Source of the DNA: Ryuthela nishihirai
Taxonomy: Eukaryota > Arthropoda > Arachnida > Araneae > Heptathelidae
DNA: 64,000 nt
NCBI GenBank assembly: GCA_038380435.1
Contig: JAWZYU010000004.1
Location: 21,736,001-21,800,000, forward strand
Direction of reading: 5' to 3'
The notes below the pieces were generated by a model that worked only from the letters and a program-made list of their open reading frames with translations, made no database searches and was not told the DNA's origin. Every line of letters starts with the position of its first letter. Position 1 is the first letter of the stretch. Position numbers and translations under genes: made by a program. Below are positions 53,130 to 64,000 of this stretch, one piece after another.

Positions 53130-55345
53130 ATTTAGCTACTTGAGCACTCAGGACCTTGCTGGTCGTGATAATTCAGGGATGCTCGAGTACAGGAACCTGA
53201 AGGGTAATATTCTGAGTAACATAATTGTAGATTGCATTGCCAGAAGTAGTAGAATAAATTGTACTAAGGTTGTAAATGGTAGGTATGTAGTCATTAGAAG
53301 GAGAGCTATGCACCATTCCCCCCTGTGATGATGCACAGTACCATGGCCGTGCTGTTATGTCCCCACTGAGGATGAGGACATTTTATGGACAACTTCAGGA
53401 TATTTGGAATTCTGTCAAGGAAAGAGATAGTACCCTTGTTCTAGGCGACTTCAATGCTAAAGTTGTTACTCACTCGAACCTTTGTGGAGGGATGATAGGT
53501 CTCTTTGTCATTGGTAGTTGCAATGGAGAACATCTCCTATAAGTAAACTTACTTATAGGGCTGCATAAGAATATGATTGAGTATATTTTAAATTAAAAAC
53601 AAAGAGCTAGTTCTGTTAGGAAAACCAGGTCATACGAGGAGTTGAAATTGGATCTGACCATTACATTCTTGAGTGTCTTGCAACTTAAATTTAAGAAGTG
53701 TTGTGCCTAGGTTAAAAAAAATTTCCTTTAATACTGAAGCTAACCATGATAGGTTACTTAGTTATTATGACAATCATAGTTTCCTTACTACTGAAGTTGG
53801 GAAAGAATGGAACCATTTTAAATAGGATTTTCTTGAAACTACCTGTACTCTTTTTGGTAAAAAGAAGCAGAGGAGGCAAAATTATTTAAGTGATAATGCA
53901 CTGGAGCTTATTTTTTAAAGATAGAATTGCAGAAATATCCTTAAATCCTGCACTTGTCCTAATTAGAAGTTTACAAAGAGATTAATAAACGTGTGAAGGA
54001 TCAGATAACAGCCGATATGAATCTTTGGCTTGACAGCTGGCTGACAAAGCAGAGAGAGCTATACCAGATAGTTAAAGTTTTGTGTGGGAAAAAACAAACA
54101 GGTATACAGGGATTGAAGGATAAGCATGATACGATTATTGAAGGTGAGGATTCTGTCATGGCTAGATTGTCTGAGCATTTCAGTGATGTTCTAAACAATG
54201 TGGCTAGTTCTATTTCCCAGCTTCTTAACGATGGTAGATTCATTACAGGTCTTAATATTGGCCCTAATTACAGAGTGAAGTTATTTTTGGATATTTTCAA
54301 ACTTAAATTAAAAAATCACCAGGGTAGATGAAATTACTCTTGGGTTGGGTTGTTTTACCTCTGAGCAGCACTTTTTTTGCACACAATGGGCTAAATGGCC
54401 AGGTCACATGGACTCCGATGGCTCAGAGACCCACTGGAATAGCTGAAAATTACCACCGGAATGCTTAGACTGGGAATGTCTCTGTTAGCTCCTGGGTGAT
54501 TGAAATTTTGAATATCTTTTATGATAAAGACATTGTTCCTAAGGATTTTACCAGAGCAATTATTATATCTATTTTAAAAAAAAGGTTATCGCAGTTCTCG
54601 TGATAACTATAGGGGTATCATCCTACTTTCTGTTCCTGGTAAAGTTCTTTGCACGATTGTGCTTAATAGAGTTAAGATTTTGGTTGACAGACATTTGCTG
54701 ATGAGCAATGTGGATTCAGAAGTGGTAGGGGATGTGTAGATCAGATTTTTTCACTTAGGCAAATTTTTTAATTGCCTAATTAAAACTTATTAATTCAAAT
54801 GTTCAGTAACCACCATTAATTGAACATTTGAATTAATAAGTTTTAATTTCTGAAAATCTAAACTTTCTAGATTTCAAAAAGGCTTTTGACTCTTTTGACT
54901 CTGTTGATCGTCATAATTTGCGATTCTTATCGAATACCAGAGTAGTTAAAATTATGAATGCTCTCTATAACAACACTGAATGATGATGTAGGTTTGGTGA
55001 TAAACAAAGAGATTTTAGTTAGTGAAACCTGTACCCTTTCTAAAAAGATAGAGGGAAATTTGATGCCTTTGATTCTAGATACTTATACAGTATCTTGGGT
55101 ATGAGGTCGTTCAACTTTGTAAGTAATGATGGTTAAACAAAAGAGTACAGAATCTCCTTTGATATTGTGCAGAGACTACGTTGGTTCGACCGTATTGCCC
55201 GTATGCATAACTATAGATTAACGAATAGGGTTATGAACAGTGTGCCTAAAAGCCTCAGAAAGAGGGGGAGACCTAGGATGCAGTAGGCAGAATATGTCAA
55301 ACGGGACCTTGTTAGAATTGGTCTATAGTGAGAATATGTAGCAGA
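53130..55345 (+). mobile_element. RTE-type LINE, second copy, decayed
   Basis: Same order as the copy at 14869-18525: 5' part with AAGGAGAGCTATGCACCATT at 53297, endonuclease (LVLGDFNAKV near 53440), RT linker (FGKKKQRRQNYLSD-like near 53855), GDRSSRDNYRGI-like near 54590, DEQCGFRSGRG near 54700, VDFKKAFDS near 54875 and RLRWFDRIARMHNYRL near 55180. Heavily broken; a SINE tail sits at 54343-54446, and 54760-54860 carries a palindrome (TGTTCAGTAACCACCATTAATTGAACA-type arms around 54800). Confidence 0.85.
54343..54446 (-). mobile_element. SINE family 1, 5'-truncated, in the second RTE copy
   Basis: The 3' ~100 bp of the SINE (TTGGGTTGGGTTGTTTTACC onward) interrupt the RT between GATGAAATTACT and GAAAATTACCACCGGAATGC. 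Compare the uninterrupted GATGAAATTACTACAGAAATG at 17124. GAAATTAC is duplicated on both sides. Confidence 0.88.
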
Positions 55346-55657
55346 TGTAGATCGAGAGAGATGAGAGAAGTATATGGCTGTGTTCAAGTATATCTCTTGC
55401 AGGCACACACAGAGGGCTGGTGTGCCCTAAGGTGGACCTTGATTTCATCAATATTCCTCTGGAATATTGATGAAATTCTATTGCAGGAGTGTGGCCATCT
55501 CAGGTCTTAAACTGGCAGATGACGATTTATTTTAATTGTTGCCAGTGACAGTTTTGGAAAAATGGGGTGGTCTGTGTACATGTCCTTGGAGTCGTCCAAG
55601 GGACATGGATCTGAGACTGCCATTTGAGGAGGGGTGAGGGATTTTTTCTTTGGGGGC

Positions 55658-55967
55658 TTTGGGTTGAGTTGTTTACTTCTGAGTGGCACTTTTTTGCACA
55701 CAATGGGCTAAATGGCCAGGTCACAAGGACCACAAAGGCTCAGAGAAGGTTGGGGGAGGGGACTCACTGGAACAGTTGTTGGGAGACATCGTAGCCTCCC
55801 ATCAAGGCCATTTAGCATGTTCTTTAACGTGCACAAGATAAGGCTCCCCTAAACAAGGGGCCATAGCTTAATGTCCCATCCGGCAGACAGCGGCCTTTCC
55901 AAGCTTATTGGTGTCATCTACTGACTATGATCAGGGTGGGGAGTTTTGCAGAGATAAATCCTGGTGG
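55658..55967 (-). mobile_element. SINE family 1 in LINE copy D, head truncated
   Basis: Tail TTGGGTTGAGTTGTTTACTT; the SINE ends at GAGATAAATC, before the tRNA-like head, so it is 5' truncated. LINE sequence resumes with TGGTGGGGGGCACTTTAGG. Confidence 0.88.
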
Positions 55968-55969
55968 GG

Positions 55970-57300
55970 GGCACTTTAGGTTTAGAAGGTTTGGATGTCT
56001 GTGGTCGTGATGAAGCTCCTGAGGGCATTGATGTTGACATCAATGTTGGCTTTGACTGCATAAGAAGGTATTTGGCAGCAGGGGAGAAAGATTCAGCGGT
56101 GGAATGCTGATATCAGTCTGCATTGCCATGAAAGCCATCGCAACAATGGGCATTCCAATTACCGCACTGGCATAGGAGACCTTGCCGGGCAGGAGGTGCA
56201 CAGCAAGCTTCCTCGCCTCTAGATAAGTAATGTTGTTAATGGTCTTGAGGCACTGTACCTCCTTCTCCTCCAGACACTTAGGATAGATGCAGGAGGATGG
56301 GTTGGGTTGTTTTACCTCTGAGCGGCACTTTTTTGCACACCATGGGCTAAATGGCCAGGTCACATGGACCCCGAAGGCTCAGAGAAGGTTGGGGGAGAGG
56401 ACCCACTGGAACAGCTGTTGGGAGACAGATGGTAGCCTCCTGTTAAGGCCATCCAGCGTGTTCTTTAACGTGCACAGGGTATGGCTCTCCCACACACGGG
56501 GCCACGGCTTAACGTCCCATCCGACGGACGGCGGCCTTTCCAAGCCCATCGGTGTCCCCTACTGACCGTGGGCAGGGCGGGGAATTTTGCGATAAATCTC
56601 AACGCTGACCCAGCTGGGACTCGAACCTGGGAACTACAGATTACGAGCCTGGCGCGCTACCGACTGAGCCACCCCCGCCCCGATGCAGGAGGAAGTTAGA
56701 TGTTTGCCACTACAGTTCACGCAGCTTGCAGTTTCCGATGTGCAGTCAGGATCGAGGTGATTCTGGCTGCCACAATGAGCACAGGTGGATTTGCCCCAGC
56801 AAGCTGTGTGAGCATAGCCATATCTCCAGCCTTGAAAACTGCACAGACGGTTTGAAATATACGGCAGTACCTCACAGTGAAGGTATCCTGCCTTGATGGA
56901 AGTAGGCAGGAATGGCGTGTCAAGAGTTAAAATTAGCACTGGGCGAGTGCTAACTTCCCATCACTGCATTGAGAAACCCAGTGGATTGCTATCACTTCCT
57001 GGAATGACAGCTCAAAGATTTCCTCCTCAGAAACCTTGCAGCGGCCCTACTCGGAGACAATGCCCTGGGAGGAATGGAGTGGGGTGTGATGGTGACTGCT
57101 ACACCAACAATCGCTCTCATACTCAACAGTAGCTCAGAATGTTTTGAGCATTCAGTTTCCATCAGCATGCCATCAGATCTTAGGCACTTGACTGGTTTTG
57201 GAGCTCCAGTGAGACCTTCCAGACTTCTGTTGACGATAAAAGGGGACATGTCCCCAATTAACCGATCACCTGTTGAATGATCAGGAACTTTGGGGATGAG
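55970..57300 (-). pseudogene. LINE ORF1 in copy D, broken
   Basis: Pieces match the intact ORF1: FLIPKVPDHSTGDRLIGDMS, SLEGLTGAPKPVKCLRSDG, LDTPFLPTSIKAGYLHCEV, knuckles CFQC-like lost in part (SFQGWRYGYAHTACW) with CAHCGSQNHLDPDC kept, and later VQCLKTINNITYLEARKLA. Split by the SINE at 56298-56681 and by frameshifts. Confidence 0.85.
56298..56681 (-). mobile_element. SINE family 1, full-length copy with target-site duplication
   Basis: 384 bp flanked by GATGCAGGAGGA at 56286-56297 and 56682-56693. On the minus strand it starts with GGTGGCTCAGTCGGTAGCGC (A-box-like), has GCTCGTAATCT in the anticodon position and GGTTCGAGTCCC (B box), so the head derives from a tRNA, perhaps tRNA-Thr(CGU). 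The body follows and the 3' end is (CCCAA)n. It is the best reference copy of this family in the window. Confidence 0.95.
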
Positions 57301-57730
57301 GAAACACATGAATGTGATGACGACAAAGAAGGTGGGGGCTCATGCAAGGCCATCTTGATGGCATTGGCCATTGAATTTCCTTTAAGGAAACTCATGGTTT
57401 TAAATTGGCGGTTCAGTGCTCGTTGTCCCCACCCACCATGGTGTCCAACAAGGGGATGCCCAGTCGGGCACCAGGGCACTATACTCACACAGGCAGAGTT
57501 GAGTCCTCACAGAGAAATAAAAACGAAAAAGAAAAGACAAATACGAGAAACTCCCTTGAACCCTCACAGAATAATATAAGCAAAAAAATAAAGTGCGAAA
57601 AAAATAAAGACGGGTATCCATGCACACAAACACACGGGGAAGCGTTCAGGATCCTGTGAAGGCACCCGAACCGGCACAACCTTCACAGGGTGCTCCCTCA
57701 CCATGTACAGGAACTCACATTGAGGGGCTG

Positions 57731-60414
57731 TAGCTCAGGACTGACGTGTTTGGAGAACAAAATTATGGTCTAGTTGGATCTTCATTGTTCATGGTTGCAT
57801 GAGATTTTTATATATAGGCACACTTAAAAACTATTTGAGAAAGTGGATTATGGGATATAATCAGAGATCTGGGAAAATACTGCATGACAAGGGTGGCTCA
57901 TCCATTAGGCCACTACCCCACAAATAAATAACATAGAAATTTCAAATTTAGCATTCATTATTTGTCATATCTAAATCAACTTATCATTTTTATATTTGTT
58001 TTGTAGTAATTATTAGGCATGTTAGATAATCACAGCAGAATCAGAGCTATCTCAGCTGCTTTTGTACTGACAATATGAATTTTAACATTACGACCACCAC
58101 CCAGAATTTTTGCATTATTTATTATAGCAATGACACAAATGCACATGTGCTGAAATACAATAGCACTGAAATGCAGGTGGTGGGTCACCATTTTGTATTG
58201 GCTCGTGACATTTAATTGGGTCATTCTACCAGGAGCTTCCTGATGTATTTGAACTGGGTTGCCAACTTTTTATTTTCTCAAGGAAGGTTATTTAAGTATG
58301 AAGAATTTAAAAACTTAAATATGAAAATATAAAATGTGTTGAACATGTGGTCTAAAAGAGAATTTTAGTATTATACTTTAGCATTTATCTTGTCAGCAAA
58401 TGTATAGCTCAGTTGGCTAAATGCATTATCTCTTTTGGACTTTCAACTTAAAAGAGGTCTCTGGGTTCGATCCCAGACAATAATTTTTTTCCATTTTTTT
58501 TTTTATAAATTCATTTCCTTACCATATCACTTTTTTTTACAATTCATTGTTAAATAAATTAATGTTGTAAATGAAATATAACCAAAACAGAAAACCTTTG
58601 AAATGACAATTTAGAGCAATTCAGTTTAAAATAATAAATATAAATTTATAATCAGAATGGAATAAAATAGTACACTTATATATTAGACATAATTTTCATG
58701 AATAGTTTTTTAGAATATTCCTAGACTGGAGATGAAAAATATATATTTGTAATTATATATCCAGGTCCTACCTGTAGTAGTCCAAGTGCCCCACCAAACA
58801 CTTTAGTCATGAGCCTCAACTGCTGTGTGGACCGTTTAACACCAAATATGAAAATGGTTTCATAGAGGTTACATTGTGCAGATCTGATCTAGTGGTTCAG
58901 CCATCAATATACAAATTTTCTGGCATGCCACATAATCTATTGCATCATCTGTGGTTGTTTTCTATTTGACACTCACCTGCTTTTAATGCCAGAAACCTTG
59001 GTAATTCATTGTGATTCGTACCTATTACAACTGTGAAGTCTCAAAAGACTCAAAATCTCAAAAGTAAAATAAAATTCATGTTTATTATATCATATAAGCT
59101 TTATACACTTCCAAATAAACTGATTCACTTTATGACATTGATATTTACCTACAAACTCAAATGAAAAAATACCTTTCTATAAGCATAAAATTATTTAAAT
59201 GAATAGCACTTTATATCCACAACTTAAAAAAAATGTAAAATTGTTTGGTCCTATATTCAATTCCCACAAGTAGTACGAAATATTAAACAGTTATAAAGCT
59301 AGCAGCAACAGCAACATTAAAACTGAAAAACTTTCAAATTTAAATGTTAAGTTCTAAAACTACTTTTTTCCATTTTGGGATTTATGAGGATAAACAACAA
59401 GTAAAATAGTTTTACAGCATACTCTAACAAATTCTATATAACAGATCCAAAAGTTAATTATGATGCACAATGCAACAAATAATATTATGCCTGCACAACA
59501 CAAACTTTTTGTGCTAATGAATTTCTGAACTTTCAATTTCTTCTTACTTTGTTTTATTTAGCAACACACAGAAGTTGGTACTTATATGTGTCAATGTGTA
59601 ATCACATTTGGCAAGAATAGGCAGTGTTGCACTGAAGTGGAGATAGGGTTAAAACCCCACTGCCTTTGAGATTGGTACCAAAAAGAAAAATGTGCCTTTA
59701 CACAACGATCTTTAACTAGCTTTGCTCCTTATATTACAAAATCCTCTTTGAGAAGTAAAAACACATATTCCTGGAAAAGCCACTGGCAACAATTATATAT
59801 TATTTATTACATAATTTCAACAAGATTCAAATGTAACAGACTAGCAAAATAATCATGTACTATCACACAGTTTTTTTTTAGTAAATAATATAAATAAATC
59901 AAAAAACAAATGCAATATGCAAGTTGTGAATTTGCAAAATGTCTTTTCATAAACTCCACACTGCTGCAAATTTAACTGTTCACTAACTGGAAAATAAGAA
60001 CGTTGAAGATGCATTTACTTCATATTTAAACATTACTGCCACAGATTATACATATACAGAGGTTTATATTATATGTATATAATTCATATAAAATAAAGAT
60101 ATTTTGGTTTATTATTGAGAAATATTGAATACTTAACACTTTGAAGAAGTGCAGCAAATATTTCTACATATAAAAAATGTTTTTACACACATACAGTAAT
60201 AATGCTCTACCTTTTGAAAACAGAACTACTAAAAGAATGCTCCAGATAGTTTTAAGTATACCATATTTGTAACTGCACAACTCTCTTTACTAAAGTACAC
60301 AATATTTATATTAAAAGAAAAAAGTGCATAATTTGCAAAAATCTAAATATCGAAAATAAAAATAACTTAGGAATGTTAGATGTTTTTATATTGCAAATTG
60401 TATGGAGAAAAAAA
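57731..60414. other. AT-rich stretch, probably including the pyruvate kinase 3' UTR
   Basis: The right part should hold the 3' UTR of the pyruvate kinase gene (transcribed leftward). No other gene is visible. A tRNA-like sequence is at 58396-58480. The rest is A/T-rich. Confidence 0.45.
58396..58480 (+). other. tRNA-like sequence (pseudo-tRNA or SINE head)
   Basis: Has TATAGCTCAGTTGGCTAA (D-arm/A box) and CTGGGTTCGATCCCAG (a perfect T-arm stem-loop, B box), 34 bases further. The middle part forms CTCTTTT/AAAAGAG with a 13-base loop, too large for a plain anticodon loop. The would-be acceptor arms (GCAAATG and CAATAAT) do not pair. A T-run follows at once. I take it as a decayed tRNA or tRNA-derived repeat rather than a working tRNA gene. 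Confidence 0.55.
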
Positions 60415-60584
60415 TCATTCAACATATACAACTCGCATGGTATTGGTTGCACCAGCTCCTTTACGCCAACCAGTTACAACAATAACAGCATCTCCTACAT
60501 GAATGAACTGTCGAGATTTCCCAAAATCGATAGCATACTGAATTCTAACATCAACATCATGAGGCCAATCGGGAAGGCGTTCAC
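60415..60584 (-). CDS. Pyk: Pyruvate kinase, last coding exon
   Basis: On the minus strand, after the acceptor TATGTTGTAG (ending at 60585), an exon reads ERLPDWPHDVDVRIQYAIDF, GKSRQFIHVGDAVIVVTGWR, KGAGATNTMRVVYVE and stops at TGA (60417-60415). This is the C-terminal domain of pyruvate kinase: the family has DVDxRVxxAxxxGKxRGFxxxGDxVIVxTGWRxGxGxTNTMRV. The enzyme transfers phosphate from phosphoenolpyruvate to ADP in the last step of glycolysis, in the cytosol. The split codon at the acceptor gives Gly. The rest of the gene must lie further right, beyond a Tc1 element in the intron and beyond the window. No defect is seen. Confidence 0.93.
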
Positions 60585-60866
60585 CTACAACATAAAGTAA
60601 TCAGTGCTTTAATATTATGGCTAGCATTTTGGCACATAAAATATTTATAACAATGCACATTTTTTTTTTTTGAAAACTTAGTTCAAACTAGCATGGAAAA
60701 AATTTTAATTCTCCAAGTAAATACATTTCAAAATTTCTTACTGCAAATTATATATTTCTCACTATATTTAAAAATAAGCAGTCAAATTAATGATCCAGAA
60801 CACTTCTAAAATTATATTTTAAAAATTATTTCCAGATAATGTTTACTGTTATCTTCACTTAAAATA
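60585..60866 (-). other. Pyruvate kinase intron, 3' part
   Basis: AT-rich with a T run at 60661-60671. It continues to the right across the Tc1 element to the window end, as no other pyruvate kinase exon was found. Confidence 0.6.
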
Positions 60867-62265
60867 CACTGCTGGCCATTAAAAGTGCAACACCAGGAAG
60901 AATTCATCAGATTGTCCCGAAATATGCAAGATGGGAGTCCATGGGAGAACATGTAAATGATTCAAAGCGCAGCACATACATACATCATGTGTGATAGTAT
61001 CGCCCCCTGGAAGTGGTATAAGAGGAGATTACAAAGAGCTGGTGCAAAGCATTGGAATTGTGTTTGCTAGCAGTTCTTGCACTATAAAGGATCAAGTATA
61101 CCTTGTCAAAGAACACAGCATCCGTACAACCAGATTTCTGACTTTGATCGAGGGAGAATTGTGGGATTATGGGAAGGCGGATTATCGTACTGAGGCATCA
61201 GTGGTAGTGTTGGACGGAATGCTGCCACAGTGATGAGAACATGGTGTCAGTGGGTAGAGGAGGAACAAACTCACCGACATGAGGGATCTCAACAGCCCTG
61301 TCACACAAATGAACAAGAGGACAGGCATCTCGTGTGCATGGCTATGAATGATCGTACAGACACATCAAACATCTTGGCTCAACAGTTAGGGTGTGTTGCA
61401 CATAACCAGTGTCCACATGTACGGTTCGACATCGTCTGCAATATTAAGGCATCTTTGCTAGGTGGACATTGCTTTGGCTAATATTGACTCTACAACACAG
61501 AAGTATGCAACTGCAATGGTGCCATGAACGTCATGCATGGATGTGTGAATGGCATCGCATCATCTTTTCAGATGAATCCCATTTCAGTATGCAGCACCAT
61601 GATGGATGAATCGATATCTGGTGGTACCGTGGCACAAGGCTCAGTGAGACATGCATGATGTAGCACCATACAGGTCCAGCCCCTGGTCTTATGGTATGGG
61701 GTGCCATTGGACTCCACTCAGCACACGCCTCATACACATTACCAGTACTTTGAACAGCCAGCGTTACCATTACATCACTGAGGTGTTGGAGCCCGTGGTT
61801 GTACCTTATCTTCAGGGGCTCTCTGGTACCATTTGCCAACAGGACAATGCCCGACCACGTGGCATGCATTGTGCAACAATTCCTGGGTAGCTACCATGTG
61901 ACACTTCTGCCTTGGCCTGTGCTTCACCGGATCTGTCCCCAATTGAACAAGTCTAGTCCATGATCTCATGACGACTAGCACAGGAGCTGCTACAACAGAT
62001 GAACTGTGGTTACATATTGAAACTGCATGGACTGACATTCCCCAAACACACATCCGACATCTCATTCTCTCAATGTTGGACCATGTATCAGCGGTTATTG
62101 CTGCTCATGGTGGCTACACAAGATACTGATTTCTCTGTATTTCACAAGTCTAACTGAGTTATATTTCTAATCATTTGATCCTTGTAAACATAAGCTGTGT
62201 ATTCCACTAAATATGGCTTTGATATCTCTTCTTTCCTAGTGTTGAACTTTTAATGGCCAGCAGTG
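60867..62265 (+). mobile_element. Tc1-like transposon in the pyruvate kinase intron
   Basis: Inverted ends CACTGCTGGCCATTAAAAGT at the left and the reverse complement of TTTTAATGGCCAGCAGTG at the right, preceded by TA (60865-60866) and followed by CA. 1399 bp. The TA duplication has one changed base at the right. Confidence 0.92.
61080..62130 (+). pseudogene. Tc1-like transposase, broken
   Basis: Pieces in several frames: FDRGRIVGLWEGGLSYRGIS-like at about 61143-61205, then VMRTWCQWVEEEQTH, RTDTSNILAQQLG, then IIFSDESHFSM (first catalytic Asp, about 61560), GLMVWGAIGLHS, and QQDNARPR with the second catalytic Asp at about 61840. The third acid lies in a region like SPDLSPIEQVW (61927-61955). 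Several stops and shifts; not functional. Confidence 0.85.
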
Positions 62266-63129
62266 CATTTAGTACATAGAAAGTGCATAGTAAAGTCCAG
62301 GAACACCTGCTGGATTGGGTATTGCTATAGATGTGAAACAAAGAAAAACAAAAAAGGGGAGGTGGGAGAGTGAAATGTCATGCCCCTTCCTTTGCTTGGG
62401 GGGGGGGGTAGCATATATGTGAACATTAACTGTTAGAGCTAGTCAACTTTGATAACTTCTGATTCTATTTACTGATGCATTTATTTTTCACTTTTACATA
62501 ATTTAACAAAAAATTTGATATAGTTGAATTAACAGATATTAGTTTACTCTTTAAATCACATTTACATTCACACACTGCCCACACAGGAAATCATCTCTAA
62601 ATATATGAATACAATTTAAAATGTAAGCAGATTACTTAACCCTTCCAGTGTCCAAGGACGTCTGTATACATTCGCAGAGAATTCACAATAAGAGGCCTAG
62701 GACGTATATATCCATTTTTAGTAAAAAAAAAAAAATTTAAATAAAAATTGCCATTTTAAAATTCTGTTATACTTATATTATAAAAATATATAATACAATC
62801 TTGATAAATAATATTTTCTTTTTTCATTTGATGCATATTTTATTAAACTATGACATAATTTGTTAAACCCATCTGATTGCCATTTCTTAGAAGCTTTATA
62901 AGGTATTGCCAATTTGTTAACACTACTCTATGCTGAAGCAATCCATTAATTTAAGCTCAGAAGTTTGATTTGAACTGTTATCAACAAATTTTTCTTAAAG
63001 TTTCTAAAATCTCCTGATAATTAACAAAAAACTGCTATATTTAAAAATGGAAGATTTTGGAAGTAATTATGAAATATATACATATTTCTTCGATATCACT
63101 TTTTAATTTTATTTGCATTGCCAGATGTG
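62266..63129. other. Stretch with no gene seen
   Basis: Poly-G run at about 62400-62409, and a TTAACCCTTCCAGTGTCC motif at 62637, similar to the piggyBac-like end at 4210 and to 37850, but no partner end was found. Confidence 0.4.
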
Positions 63130-63780
63130 TTTTTATTTCGTTTTCAGAGAAAACGAGATAATAGTTTCGCTTTGTTGTCTATCTGTAGACAAACTACAAA
63201 CTTTTTTGTTTACAGAGATAAATTAAAAATTCTTTTTGTGTTGGATAAGTTGATGAAATATTACTATATGCACTCTCCAAATCTCTCTAAAGCTATAATT
63301 ATGCCCTCTTGTGGTGGAAAAAGTAGAAAATTCTAAAATTTCAAACGAATATTGCAAATGATGTATTTATGATAAAAATTTGAAATTTTGGTGTTGGAAT
63401 GTGAACGTCATGATGAATTGGGAATAATGAATTGACCTCTTAGACACAGGGGGGGGGGGGGAAGACAATTTTTTGTTTTAGCAGCTAATTATATGTTAAC
63501 AGATAAATGAAAATTTTTTTAGGATTAGATAGGGATTGATAAAATATTATGATTTGCCCTTTCAGAATTTTTCGAAAACTATAATTGCACCCTCTAACAG
63601 CAAAAAAGCTTGAAAATTCTAAAATTTCAAACAAATATTGAAATGATGTATTAATGATAGAAATATGAAATTTTGGTGGTGGAATGTGAACATCATGAAG
63701 TTTCCATTGGAAACATTGAAAATGATAATTAGAAAACTCTTTCAATTTGATTGATACTAATGAAATATTATATTTTGCAT
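63130..63780 (-). repeat. ~294-bp repeat family, reverse orientation
   Basis: About two units of the repeat at 3070-4205, reverse-complemented: TTTGAAATTTTGGTGTTGGA at 63379, GAAATTTTGGTGGTGGAATG at 63667, and TATAATTATGCCCTCT / TATAATTGCACCCTCT. The left end has AGAAAACGAGATAATAGTTT, the counterpart of the array end at 4180-4210. Confidence 0.88.
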
Positions 63781-63810
63781 TTTACAAATACTTAGTAGTT
63801 TTAATACATA

Positions 63811-64000
63811 CACCGAAGAGCCAAAACATTATGACCTGCGCATCTTTATGCAAATTGAAGCAACTGCAGGTTAACAACAGCACATGTGAAGGTCATGAAA
63901 TGTTATAAATAACACCTGATACTGAGCTCTGTTAATCAGTGTTATTCTTGTTCTTCAGATCGGAAACGCAGCGGACTTAAGTGAGTTTGACAAAGGCCAA
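63811..64000 (+). mobile_element. Tc1-like transposon, left end, cut by the window edge
   Basis: Preceded by TA at 63809-63810; starts CACCGAAGAGCCAAAACATT, the same end as the copy at 11645-12253. The transposase start follows near 63958, where the ATG seen in the other copy ([13 protein letters not shown]) has become ATC, then DLSEFDKGQ-like sequence. Continues past the window. Confidence 0.9.

Larger units (their letters stand above)
55368..57730 (-). mobile_element. I-like LINE 5' part (copy D), decayed, with two SINEs
   Basis: Corresponds to about 30785-32887 of the full-length LINE: ORF2 start region (GGAGTGTGGCCATCTCAGG at 55485), ORF1 and 5' UTR ending at CTCACATTGAGGGG (57716). SINE family 1 copies interrupt it at 55658-55967 and 56298-56681. 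Direct continuation on the left side from the RTE copy. Confidence 0.88.

Noticed and set aside
56640..56681. Possible tRNA gene (GGTTCGAGTCCC with A box)
   Set aside because: It is the head of a SINE with target-site duplications and lacks a paired acceptor stem.
60373..60600. 75-codon open segment on the plus strand
   Set aside because: It lies antisense to the pyruvate kinase exon, whose protein match is clear.

Overview
The window looks like a piece of an AT-rich animal genome, most likely an arthropod and plausibly a chelicerate (inference from the intron-rich genes and the mix of repeats; no ribosomal or mitochondrial marker is present). Host coding sequence is sparse. The clear host genes are MESH1/HDDC3 (three exons, + strand, 33871-42487) and the last coding exon of pyruvate kinase (- strand, 60415-60584, rest of the gene to the right). 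One further exon-like segment with good splice sites lies at 8623-8857 (- strand).

Almost everything else is mobile DNA, often nested. Region by region: 1-2046 holds the 5' part of an I-like LINE with broken ORF1; 2047-2450 holds RTE and Tc1 scraps; 3070-4205 is a diverged ~294-bp tandem repeat; 4214-4686 is a TTAA-flanked piggyBac-like element; 5650-8400 is a rearranged LINE 3' fragment split by a 748-bp LTR; 9366-10829 is a mariner-type element of the DD41D class; 11362-12375 holds SINE and Tc1 fragments. From 13345 to 23068 lies a decayed Ty3/gypsy-like element (LTR, PBS, gag, protease, RT, RNase H) with a 3.66-kb RTE LINE, a SINE and other insertions inside it.

The most unusual region is 23268-33659. 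Two copies of a ~2.2-kb terminal-inverted-repeat element lie head to head, making a ~10-kb palindrome. Each carries a first exon that encodes the N-terminal half-motif of a THAP domain (C-x4-C, then PGITFHR) followed by a GTAAGT splice donor. THAP domains are the DNA-binding domain of P-element transposases, so I read these as P-superfamily derivatives. The right copy is interrupted by a full-length I-like LINE (26952-32887) with 12-bp target-site duplications and both ORFs open (427 and 1236 codons), which may be a recently active element. The palindrome ends about 210 bp upstream of the MESH1 start codon.

MESH1 introns contain a Penelope-type GIY-YIG fragment, a third decayed THAP-exon element, a LINE 5' fragment and SINEs. 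Downstream (43.6-50.2 kb) are a P-type transposase remnant, a mariner with a deleted catalytic core, a LINE 3' scrap, two Tc1 remnants and a pogo-like fragment. 51-57.7 kb is a mosaic of tandemly duplicated SINEs, short cryptic repeats, an LTR-like stretch, a second RTE copy and a fourth I-like LINE copy with SINE insertions. 57.7-64 kb is mostly AT-rich sequence around the pyruvate kinase 3' end, with a Tc1-type element in its intron and the start of another at the right edge.

All calls come from reading motifs by eye; no database search was run. Percent identities are not given because they were not computed.
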